Source: Agromyces intestinalis (GTDB lineage: Bacteria > Actinomycetota > Actinomycetes > Actinomycetales > Microbacteriaceae). Taken from it: a stretch of DNA of 64,000 nucleotides. This document shows positions 38,816-45,966 of the stretch, in pieces. The notes below the pieces were generated by a model. It searched no databases and was not told where the DNA came from. It saw only the letters and a list, made by a program, of their open reading frames with translations. The translations under genes were made by a program, and so were the position numbers. The DNA lies in contig NZ_CP043505.1 of the NCBI RefSeq assembly GCF_008365295.1, positions 2,604,001-2,668,000 of the forward strand. The letters run 5' to 3'. Within the stretch, counting starts at the first letter, position 1; the number at the start of each line of letters is the position of its first letter.

Positions 38816-38861
38816 CAGGATGCCCCGGTGCCGACACGGCCCGGGGCATCCTGCCCGTTTT
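38816..38861 (+). terminator. Rho-independent terminator of the PadR unit
   Basis: Thirteen-base perfect stem, CAGGATGCCCCGG (38816-38828) with CCGGGGCATCCTG (38841-38853), a 12-nt loop, then CCCGTTTT. It starts 12 nt after the stop codon of the gene ending at 38803. Confidence 0.85.
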
Positions 38862-38916
38862 CCACCCGCGCCGCGGCATCCGCCATACTCACTTGGGGCG
38901 TTGAACGAGGAGGAGC

Positions 38917-39960
38917 ATGCGCGCAGTCCGCTACACCGAGTTCGGTGCCGAGCCCGAGGTCGTGGAGGTCGATCGACCCGCATGCCCGCCGCGCGGCGCC
39001 ATCGTGCGCGTGCGCGCCACTGGCCTGTGCCGCAGCGACTGGCACGCGTGGATGGGCCACGACGACACGGTGCGACTGCCGCACGTGCCGGGCCACGAGT
39101 TCGCGGGCGAGATCCTCGAGCTGGGTGCCGAGGTCTCGCCCGAGAGCGGGTGGACGGTCGGCGACCGCGTCACCGCGCCGTTCATCAGCGCGTGCGGCCG
39201 CTGCCCCGAGTGCCTGAGCGGCAACGAGCAGGTCTGCGACCAGCAGCAGCAGCCCGGGTTCACCTACTGGGGTTCGTTCGCCGAAGAGGTCATCGTGCAC
39301 GAGGCCGAGCTGAACCTCATCCGGCTGCCCGACGCGCTGGGCTTCGTCGAGGCAGCGTCGCTCGGCTGCCGGTTCGCGACGGCGTACCGCGCGGTCGTCA
39401 CGCGGGGCCGGCTGCAGCCCGGCGAGCGCATCGCGGTGCACGGCTGCGGCGGGGTCGGGCTCTCGGCGATCATGATCGCGGTCGCGGCGGGCGTCGAGAC
39501 CTACGGGGTGGATGTCTCGCCGGCAGCCCTGCAGCTCGTCGAGAAGCTCGGCGCCATCCCGGTCGAGGGCGGCGAGGGCGCCGCGCAGCGGGTGCGCGAG
39601 ATCAGCGAGGGCGGCGTCGAGCTCTCGATCGACGCGTACGGCAGCCCCGAGACCTCGCTCGCCAGCGTGCGCAGCCTGCGCAAGCGCGGCCGGCACGTGC
39701 AGATCGGCCTCATGGTGGGGGATGCCGCGTCGGCGCCCATGCCGATGGACGCCGTGATCGCCGGCGAGCTCGAACTGCTCGGCAGTCACGGCATGGCCGC
39801 CCACGAGTACCCCGACATGCTGGGTGCCGTCGCGAGCGAGGCGTTCCGGCCGATCGAGCTCGTCGGGCGCACGATCCGCCTCGACGACGTGCCCGAGGCG
39901 CTGGCCAAGATGGGCACCGCCGGAGCGCAGGGCTCGGGCATGACGGTCGTCGAGCTGTAG
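38917..39960 (+). CDS. Zinc-dependent alcohol dehydrogenase (MDR family)
   Basis: 347 residues. GroES-like N-terminal domain with catalytic-zinc ligands in GLCRSDWHAWMGHDD and GHEFAGEI, and the structural-zinc loop CGRCPECLSGNEQVC. Rossmann domain with HGCGGVGLSAIMIAV. Oxidises an alcohol with NAD(P); substrate unknown. The start follows a GGAGGAG site at about 38908. Single gene between two terminator-like regions. Confidence 0.9.
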   Translation: MRAVRYTEFGAEPEVVEVDRPACPPRGAIVRVRATGLCRSDWHAWMGHDDTVRLPHVPGHEFAGEILELGAEVSPESGWTVGDRVTAPFISACGRCPECLSGNEQVCDQQQQPGFTYWGSFAEEVIVHEAELNLIRLPDALGFVEAASLGCRFATAYRAVVTRGRLQPGERIAVHGCGGVGLSAIMIAVAAGVETYGVDVSPAALQLVEKLGAIPVEGGEGAAQRVREISEGGVELSIDAYGSPETSLASVRSLRKRGRHVQIGLMVGDAASAPMPMDAVIAGELELLGSHGMAAHEYPDMLGAVASEAFRPIELVGRTIRLDDVPEALAKMGTAGAQGSGMTVVEL

Positions 39961-40016
39961 GCGTCGGCAGGTTCGCGGCGAGCGCCGGATCGTCGCCCGG
40001 GCGATAGGGTCGGGCC

Positions 40017-40877
40017 ATGCCCCGCCCCGACCGCTCCGCCCTGCTCGTCGACCCGCGTGACCTCGCCGCGTTGCTGTCCGGGCCGAACCCGCCGCTCGTC
40101 CTCGACGTGCGGTGGCGGCTCGATCGGCCCGACGGGCGCCCCGAGTATCTCGCGGGGCACCTGCCCGGCGCCGTCTACGTCGATCTCGACCACGAGCTCG
40201 CCTCGCACGGCGCGCCGGTCGACGGGCGGCACCCGCTGCCGACGGTCGAGGTGCTGCAGCACGCGGCGCGGCGCTGGGGACTCCGCCGAGGCCGACCGGT
40301 TGTGGCGTACGACGACGCGGCCCAGATGCCGGCGTCGCGAGCGCGGTGGCTGCTGCGCTACGCCGGCGTGTCCGACGTGCGACTGCTCGACGGCGGATAC
40401 CGCGGCTGGGTCGCCGCGGGCCTTCCGGTCGAAACCGGCGAACCGGTCGCACCCGAACCGGGCGACATCGAGCTCGAGTACGGCGCCCTGCCGGTGCTCT
40501 CGATCGGCGAGGCGGCGGCGCTGCCGTCGGGTGGCACGCTGCTCGACGCGCGAGCGCCCGAACGCTATCGGGGCGAGGTCGAGCCGATGGACCCGCGTGC
40601 CGGGCACATCCCCGGCGCCCGCAACGCTCCGGCCGCGAGCGTGCTCGACGCCGACGGGCGGTTCCTCGACGCCGACGAGCTGCGCGCACGATTCGAGGCG
40701 CTCGGCGTACAGGACGACGCGCCCGTCGGCGCGTACTGCGGATCGGGCGTGAGCGCGGCCACCACGGGTCTCGCACTCGAGCTCGCCGGGTACGAGCCCG
40801 CGCTCTACCCCGGATCGTGGTCGCAATGGTCGAACCACCCCGACCGGCCGGTCGCCACCGGGCCCGACGCGGGCTGA
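40017..40877 (+). CDS. Rhodanese-type sulfurtransferase
   Basis: 286 residues with two rhodanese domains. The N-terminal one (LLVDPRDLAALL, VLDVRWRLDRPDGRPEYLAGHLPGA) lacks the cysteine. The C-terminal one has the active-site loop AYCGSGVSAATT with the persulfide-forming Cys. This is the pattern of thiosulfate:cyanide or 3-mercaptopyruvate sulfurtransferases. The preceding motif LLDARAPERYRGEVEPMD is highly conserved in SseA-like proteins. Monocistronic. Confidence 0.9.
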   Translation: MPRPDRSALLVDPRDLAALLSGPNPPLVLDVRWRLDRPDGRPEYLAGHLPGAVYVDLDHELASHGAPVDGRHPLPTVEVLQHAARRWGLRRGRPVVAYDDAAQMPASRARWLLRYAGVSDVRLLDGGYRGWVAAGLPVETGEPVAPEPGDIELEYGALPVLSIGEAAALPSGGTLLDARAPERYRGEVEPMDPRAGHIPGARNAPAASVLDADGRFLDADELRARFEALGVQDDAPVGAYCGSGVSAATTGLALELAGYEPALYPGSWSQWSNHPDRPVATGPDAG

Positions 40878-40948
40878 TCAGCGCCGGCTGTCAGGATCGG
40901 CGCCGCGTCCGGCGGCGTATCCCGCGGCGCAGCGCATGGCCGGATGCC

Positions 40949-41653
40949 TCAGCCGAGCGCCGAACGTGCCGTGCGACGCGCGTGCGCGCTGAGGTCGTCG
41001 CCCCGCCGCGCGAGGAAGTCCTCGAGCCGCCCCGGGTCGACCCGGCCGATCTCGCGCAAGGCCACGCCGACGTTCGTCTGCACGAAGTGCACGGGGTCGT
41101 CGGCGAGCAGCTCGCACAATGCGAGCGGGTCATCGAGGTCGCGGGCGCGGATGATCCAGAACGCCGCGGTGATCGCCGTGCGACGATGCCACCACTCGTC
41201 GTCGCGCGCGAGCGCGAACAGCGGGTCGCGCGGCTTGTCGAGCAGGTACCAGCCGATCACGCGCGGTGCCGCGCGGTCGATGAGGTCCCACGTGTCGATG
41301 CGGTCGAGCCGCCGCATCCACAGCTCGAACATCGCCCGCCGGTCGGCGTCGGTCGTGCGCCGCTGCCGTGCCCTGAAGTCGAGGACGCTCACCGCGGCGA
41401 CCCGCACCTCGTAGGTATCGTCGTCGAGCATCCGGTCGACCTCGTCGAGCGGCATCCCGACGTTCGCCTTCGCGATCTCGAACACGGTGCCCATGCGCAC
41501 CCCCAGCACGGGAATCGAGGCATCCGCCATGCGCTTCATCGTCCTCTCGCGCTCGGCGAGCGAGACGGATGCCTCGAGCTGCCGCCGCACCGAGGCGGCG
41601 GTGGGCGGGCCGCTAGCGGCCGATGCGGTGGACGACGCCATGTGGTCGATCAT
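40949..41653 (-). CDS. DNA alkylation repair protein (AlkD-like HEAT repeats)
   Basis: 234 residues from the ATG at 41653 (a second ATG at 41641 is equally possible; the frame is open further upstream with low-complexity sequence). Helical HEAT-like repeats and the segments DTWDLIDRAAPRVIGWYL and LARDDEWWHRRTAITAAFW with conserved Trp, Asp and Arg residues match the DNA alkylation repair (AlkD) family, which excises bulky cationic alkylated bases. Single gene on the minus strand. Confidence 0.82.
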   Translation of the reverse strand: MIDHMASSTASAASGPPTAASVRRQLEASVSLAERERTMKRMADASIPVLGVRMGTVFEIAKANVGMPLDEVDRMLDDDTYEVRVAAVSVLDFRARQRRTTDADRRAMFELWMRRLDRIDTWDLIDRAAPRVIGWYLLDKPRDPLFALARDDEWWHRRTAITAAFWIIRARDLDDPLALCELLADDPVHFVQTNVGVALREIGRVDPGRLEDFLARRGDDLSAHARRTARSALG

Positions 41654-41863
41654 GGCCGGGGGCAGCGGTGCTGTCGAGGAGCCGGCACCCCGAACATCGC
41701 CTCGGTTGGTCGCTCTCTGGGCCGAACCCGGGGCGCGGCTTCTGAGCATTCGTGCCGATTTCTGGTCGCAGCCGTACGTGCCGTGAGTCCTGCCCGTCGT
41801 GCGGTCGCGCCGGGAACCGCGAGGTGGACGCATCCCGCATGACCGATCTGCCCCGAGGCTGCC

Positions 41864-42244
41864 TCAGGCGGTGGGCGTGCGCGCTGACTGCCATGCGAGG
41901 CGGAGCACATCGATGACGTCCTCGGGGTTCGCGTCGGCGGCCTCGGCCTCGGCGATGAGTTCGCGGATGCGTCGCACGACCGCGCCCGGCAGTACCGCGG
42001 CCTCGGCGGCGACGCGGGTTCCTGCGGCGGTGCGGGTCACGACGAGTCCGTCGCGTTCGAGCATCTTGTACGCCTTGGCTGCGGTGCCGGGCGCGACGCC
42101 GAGATCGCTGGCGGTCTGGCGAACGGTGGGCAGCCGTTCGCCCGCGCCGAGCTGCCCCGAGACGATGAGGCCGCGGAACTGGCGGTAGATGCCGAGCATC
42201 GGGCTCGTCTCATCGACCGGGGGCACGATCGATTGGGCGGTCAT
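41864..42244 (-). CDS. GntR-family regulator, YtrA subgroup
   Basis: 126 residues. N-terminal winged helix: PMLGIYRQFRGLIVSGQLGAGERLPTVRQTASDLGVAPGTAAKAYKMLERDGLV, here seen as one continuous GntR domain, followed by a short C-terminal helical part, as in the small YtrA subgroup. Such regulators usually control an adjacent transporter or membrane gene. The start overlaps the stop of the upstream membrane-protein gene (ATGA). The palindrome at 43313-43336 before that gene is the likely operator. Confidence 0.86.
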   Translation of the reverse strand: MTAQSIVPPVDETSPMLGIYRQFRGLIVSGQLGAGERLPTVRQTASDLGVAPGTAAKAYKMLERDGLVVTRTAAGTRVAAEAAVLPGAVVRRIRELIAEAEAADANPEDVIDVLRLAWQSARTPTA

Positions 42245-43296
42245 CGCACGGCCTCGGGGTTGGGGAGGTGTTCGACAGGGGCCGCCGTTCGGTGTCGCGA
42301 CGTCGAGCGCCCGATGCGACTCGCAACGAGCAGAAGGAGGATGAATGCGGTGATCTCGAGGGCCGGGGCCAGCAGACCGCCCGCGGCGGCGAACTCCGAG
42401 TACCGCCATGACGCCTCGTAGGTTTCGCCCTGCGCATCCCCGACGGTCAGCTGCGAGAAACTGCCCGACCGGCCGATGAACCGCCAGGCGCCGGCGAGTG
42501 CGAGCAGCATCCCGCCCGTCGCGATGCGGACGACTCCCGACGCGATCTGAACCCGAGCCGCCTGCTCGGCACTCACGGTCTCGGGGCGCCGGAACGACCG
42601 GATCGCGTTCGCTCGCAGCGTTGCCCACGCCACCACGACCAGCGCGGCCGCGCAGACGAGGACCGGTACCCCGAACGACCACCCGTAGAACCAGGGCCGG
42701 AGCGGACCGATTGCCTCCTCGTTCGGGACGGCGATCTCGACGTAGATGTATCGGCCGCGATCATCCGCGGACGACGCCATGCCGGCCGCGATGGTCGTCG
42801 TGAGGAGAACAGCAAGGGTCACCGATGCGCCGAGAAGACCAGCCCTCGGGATGAACGTGGTCCACGTGCGACGGGCGACCGACAAGACCGGCTGTTCCGG
42901 CGGAGCGGAGCCCCGGAACACGATGAGGACGAGCGCGACGGTGAGGGAGAGGGTCGCGACGAACACCGGAGTGGCGTACTGCCACCACTCGACGATGTCG
43001 ACCAAGTTCAGCATGTACCCGCGCACCACGTTCTCAATCGCGAACCCGACGATCACCAAGATCGCCCCGATACCCACCGCGAGGTGCTCGCGCCGGTAGC
43101 CCACCGCGACCGACTCCACGGCGAGCGATGTCATCGGCGTGCGCTGCCGGCGATCCTCGCGCGCCCGGGCGACGATGAGCACGATCCCGGTCACGACTGC
43201 CGCGACCACGAGGGAGAACAGTGGCAACGAGAACGCGAAGGTCAAGAAGTCGAATGGGCTGAGCGAGGCGATCCTGTCGTAGGGCATACGAGGCAT
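42241..43296 (-). CDS. Multi-pass membrane protein paired with GntR regulator
   Basis: 351 residues with about eight hydrophobic segments (for example LFSLVVAAVVTGIVLIVA, VGIGAILVIVGFAI and VFVATLSLTVALVLIV). Polar stretch about 165-200 between segments. No ABC, permease or enzyme motif recognised. It is the first gene of a two-gene unit with the GntR regulator, and lies 17 nt downstream of a good inverted repeat. Function unknown. Confidence 0.7.
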   Translation of the reverse strand: MPRMPYDRIASLSPFDFLTFAFSLPLFSLVVAAVVTGIVLIVARAREDRRQRTPMTSLAVESVAVGYRREHLAVGIGAILVIVGFAIENVVRGYMLNLVDIVEWWQYATPVFVATLSLTVALVLIVFRGSAPPEQPVLSVARRTWTTFIPRAGLLGASVTLAVLLTTTIAAGMASSADDRGRYIYVEIAVPNEEAIGPLRPWFYGWSFGVPVLVCAAALVVVAWATLRANAIRSFRRPETVSAEQAARVQIASGVVRIATGGMLLALAGAWRFIGRSGSFSQLTVGDAQGETYEASWRYSEFAAAGGLLAPALEITAFILLLLVASRIGRSTSRHRTAAPVEHLPNPEAVR

Positions 43297-43312
43297 CCGA
43301 TCGATCTGGGCT

Positions 43313-43336
43313 GTTGTGTCATATGTCTAACACAAC
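43313..43336 (-). promoter_or_regulatory. Inverted repeat, probable GntR operator
   Basis: GTTGTGT (43313-43319), 10-nt spacer, ACACAAC (43330-43336). Perfect 7-bp arms in an AT-rich patch, 17 nt before the membrane-protein start. Size and spacing suit a dimeric GntR/YtrA regulator, and the unit's second gene encodes one. Autoregulation is inferred. Confidence 0.6.
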
Positions 43337-44087
43337 TTGTGCCACTGCGCGAGTACAAATCCACCCGATGGATGAGCGGTAGCCGACGCGCAGGCGTCGC
43401 GGAGTAGCCTCGCCACATGGATGCCGATGTCGCTGCCTGGCCGGCGCTGAGGGTCGACGACTGGACCGCCACGCGCGAAACACTGCACCTCTGGTTGCAG
43501 GTCGTCGGCAAGGTCGAGCTGGCGTCGACGGTGCTCGTCAACCACTGGTGGAACGTCGCCTATGAAGTGAGTGCCCGCGGTCTGCGCACCCGGCTCATGC
43601 ACGCGCTCGACCGGCCGTTCGATGCGGAGTTCGACTTCGTCGACCAGGTGCTGGTGCTGCGGACTGGCGATGGCAGCACCGAAACAATCGCCTTGCGCCC
43701 GCGATCGGTCGCCGACTTCTTCGCGCACGTGACACAGGCGTGCGCCCGACTCGGGGTGCCGTGCACGATCTCGGCACGACCCAACGAGGTGTCTCCGGCG
43801 ATCCCGTTCGCCGAGGACACCTCTGATCGCGCCTACGACGCCTCCGCCGCGCACACGTTCTGGCAGCAGCTGCTGCGGGTCGAGCGGGTGTTCGCCCGCT
43901 GGCGTGCCGGGTTCGCCGGCAAGGCGAGCCCCGTGCAGCTGTTCTGGGGATCCATGGACCTCTCGAGCACGCGCTTCTCGGGCCGGCTCGCACCGCCGCC
44001 TCGTGTCGCCCCGCCGAACTGCCCGCCCTGGGTGATGGAGGAGGCCGAGTCCCGTGAGAACGCGGCCGCAGGATTCTGGGCCGGGCG

Positions 44088-44316
44088 TGCCCATCGATTC
44101 GCCGGTGAGCGGGTTGATCCAGTCGACCCATTGCGCGTACTGGCCTGGAGTGAGTGCGCCTTCGCCGATCAGGTCTCCGTTGCCGTCGACGACGGAGAAC
44201 TCGGCCAGTGCCGTGCCGCCTTCGAGGTAGTAGTCGTCGGCGCGGGAGCGATCGGACTCGAGGTATCGGCGCGCGTCGGCCCCGGAACCCCGGTACAGGA
44301 TCACTCCACCACGCAT
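44088..44316 (-). pseudogene. MobF-type relaxase (TraA/TrwC-like), N-terminal fragment
   Basis: From an ATG at 44316 with GGAGGAA five bases upstream, about 76 codons match the start of actinobacterial MobF relaxases (MRGGVILYRGSGADARRYLE, then SDRSRADDYYLEGGTALAEF and QWVDWINPLTGES). The match stops at about 44088 where DUF5996 sequence begins on the other strand. The catalytic Tyr and His residues and the helicase part are lost, so conjugative DNA processing from this element is not possible here. It shows the element was once mobilisable. A copy of the 17-nt element motif (44335-44352) lies just upstream. Confidence 0.75.
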
Positions 44317-44334
44317 CGCCTTCCTCCGAGCTAC

Positions 44335-44352
44335 CTCAGGTTCTTGCAACTA
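44335..44352 (-). promoter_or_regulatory. Element motif copy 1 (before relaxase fragment)
   Basis: CTCAGGTTCTTGCAACTA on the plus strand. It differs at three or four positions from CTCAGGTACTTGCAAATA at 49291-49308. It lies 19 nt upstream of the relaxase ATG. Shared with the divergent region at 49255-49308, which suggests a common repressor for transfer and excision genes. Confidence 0.5.
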
Positions 44353-44514
44353 CCTACGGTAGCATACGTCCATTCACTCCGGGTGTTGCATTGGTCGTTC
44401 TCTGCGGGCGAGATCGTTTCGTTCCGCGCGGTGCGTCGCGGGAACTGCGAATACAAGGTAGTAACGCTCTGAAGAGTTCGGATTCGGTTCGGCAACTCGG
44501 CGGCTTGCCGAAAT

Positions 44515-44928
44515 CTAGTTTGCGGCTTCCGTTGACTGCAGTACGCGGACGGCTGGCCAATCAGCTGGGGCCCAGTCGAGTCCGGGCAGGGATGAAATCG
44601 AAACCCAAGTCAAGGCGTCGTGATCGGTACTTCGCTCTGGTGCTCTCGCCTTTAGCGACGCCCGAAAGCAGGTGAGCTTGATTACCAGCCCATCGGTGGT
44701 CGTGACGTCACTTGTTAGTTCGTCGCCGACCTCAATCAAAACGTCGAGCTCTTCGTGTATCTCGCGGACAAGCGCCTCGCGGAGCGACTCGCCAGGCTCG
44801 AGTTTGCCGCCAGGGAACTCCCATTTCCCACCGAAGGTTTTGTCGGGGTTCCGACGGCAAGCAAGAACCTCATGCTCGCGCATGATTATTGCGGCCACGA
44901 CTTGTAGTTCGTTGTGGGCGGCTGCCAT
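44515..44928 (-). CDS. Nudix hydrolase, NudG-like (CTP/5-substituted dCTP pyrophosphohydrolase)
   Basis: 137 residues. The Nudix box is complete: GGKLEPGESLREALVREIHEELDV (seen as GGKLEPGES, then REALVREIHEELDV) with all metal-binding Glu residues. The start VVAAIIMREHEVLACRRNP and the WEFPGGK approach resemble MutT/NudG, where NudG prefers CTP, dCTP and 5-substituted dCTP. It is divergent from the thymidylate-synthase-like gene by 93 nt, inside the integrated element. Pairing with a predicted cytosine-nucleotide hydroxymethylase makes a role in removing modified dCTP plausible. Substrate is inferred. Confidence 0.83.
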   Translation of the reverse strand: MAAAHNELQVVAAIIMREHEVLACRRNPDKTFGGKWEFPGGKLEPGESLREALVREIHEELDVLIEVGDELTSDVTTTDGLVIKLTCFRASLKARAPERSTDHDALTWVSISSLPGLDWAPADWPAVRVLQSTEAAN

Positions 44929-45021
44929 GAAGCCACTCTAGACACGCGAGCCTGCTGGGCCGTGTTCAAGCTCGCGAAGGGTTGATGCTGCTCTAAGCTC
45001 CGGAAGGAAGGAGGCGCCGGA

Positions 45022-45966
45022 ATGCTACTGGTCGAGGAGGACTCGCTCGACGACGTCCTGCAGGTGGTGTTTAAACACCTCCTCGAGTCAGGTAAGCAGA
45101 TCGCGCCGAGCAAAGGGTCCGCACTTGAGCAGCTCGGCGCGGCAATCGAGCTACGAAACCCGCTTGCTCGACTTAGCCGAAGTCAGCGGCGCAGCCCGAT
45201 CTTTAGCGCTCTCGGGGAGTGGCTCTGGTACCTATCGGGGACGGATGAGGTTGCTCCGATCGTCCACTACATCCCGATGTACGAGAGGTTTGCGGTTGCG
45301 GGCAGGGTGGAGGGCGCGTACGGGCCTCGGTTGTTCGGAGATGGTCAACGCCTGATGGAGGTAGTAAAGCGGCTGCGTAGCAAGCAAGACAGCCGCCAGG
45401 CCGTAATCCAACTGTTCGAGCATTCGGACCTGTCGAATCAGAAGGACATTCCATGCACCACAACGCTCCAGTTCTTTCTCCGTGACCAAGCGCTGCACCT
45501 GGCCGTCACGATGCGCTCCAATGATGCGTACCGTGGATTGCCCCACGATGTCTTTGCATTCACGATGATTCAAGAAGTGGTCGCAAGGTGCCTCGGCACC
45601 GAGGTTGGGACCTACATGCATTTCGTCGGGAGTCTTCATCTGTACGATTCGGACGCTGCTGCGGCCACCGAGTTTTTAGAAGAAGGTTGGCACCACCTGA
45701 AGCCCATGCCGGCGATGCCTAAAGAGGATCCCGAAGGTGGCTTGCGATGGCTGCTCGGCGTTGAAGAGCAGATTAGGAGTGGAGACTCGAAAGCTCCCGG
45801 GCCTGCAGATTTCGGCACGCATCCATACTGGGACGACCTCGGAAGGTTGCTGCTCGCGCACCGTGCAACGTCCGAGTCTGACTTTGTCCGTATTCGAGAG
45901 AGTCTGGACGACGAGTTCTACGCCATCTACATCACTGATAAGCATGCACGATTGGATAAGCACTGA
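45022..45966 (+). CDS. Thymidylate synthase homologue, predicted cytosine-nucleotide (hydroxy)methylase
   Basis: 314 residues with a strong GGAAGGAGG site. Catalytic Cys145 lies in DIPCTTTLQFF; phosphate-binding Arg165 and Asp168 in MRSND; His206 and Tyr208 in GSLHLYDSD, all as in ThyA. The residue equal to E. coli ThyA Asn177 is Asp176 (GLPHD in place of GLPFN). In T4 dCMP hydroxymethylase and in engineered ThyA an Asp here selects cytosine over uracil nucleotides. The second arginine of the DSRR pair is Gln. It resembles the MilA-type CMP hydroxymethylase branch from Streptomyces relatives. It is not a housekeeping ThyA. One downstream gene follows directly. Confidence 0.82.
   Translation: MLLVEEDSLDDVLQVVFKHLLESGKQIAPSKGSALEQLGAAIELRNPLARLSRSQRRSPIFSALGEWLWYLSGTDEVAPIVHYIPMYERFAVAGRVEGAYGPRLFGDGQRLMEVVKRLRSKQDSRQAVIQLFEHSDLSNQKDIPCTTTLQFFLRDQALHLAVTMRSNDAYRGLPHDVFAFTMIQEVVARCLGTEVGTYMHFVGSLHLYDSDAAAATEFLEEGWHHLKPMPAMPKEDPEGGLRWLLGVEEQIRSGDSKAPGPADFGTHPYWDDLGRLLLAHRATSESDFVRIRESLDDEFYAIYITDKHARLDKH

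Larger units (their letters stand above)
43417..44472 (+). pseudogene. DUF5996 gene, 3'-truncated by the integrated element
   Basis: The frame is open for 351 codons, but only about the first 222 look like DUF5996. That part runs from DWTATRETLHLWLQVVGKVE through NHWWNVAYEVSARGL to PPNCPPWVMEEAESRENAAAGFW, with family-typical order. After about 44085 the frame reads antisense through a relaxase 5' end and its upstream region, and the expected DUF5996 C-terminal segment is absent. So this is a chromosomal gene broken at the element border. The chimeric protein may still be translated. The biological role of the family is unknown. Confidence 0.72.

Noticed and set aside
43417-44472. A full-length 351-residue DUF5996 protein
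   Set aside because: The last about 130 codons are the antisense of a relaxase start and its upstream region, so the gene is broken.
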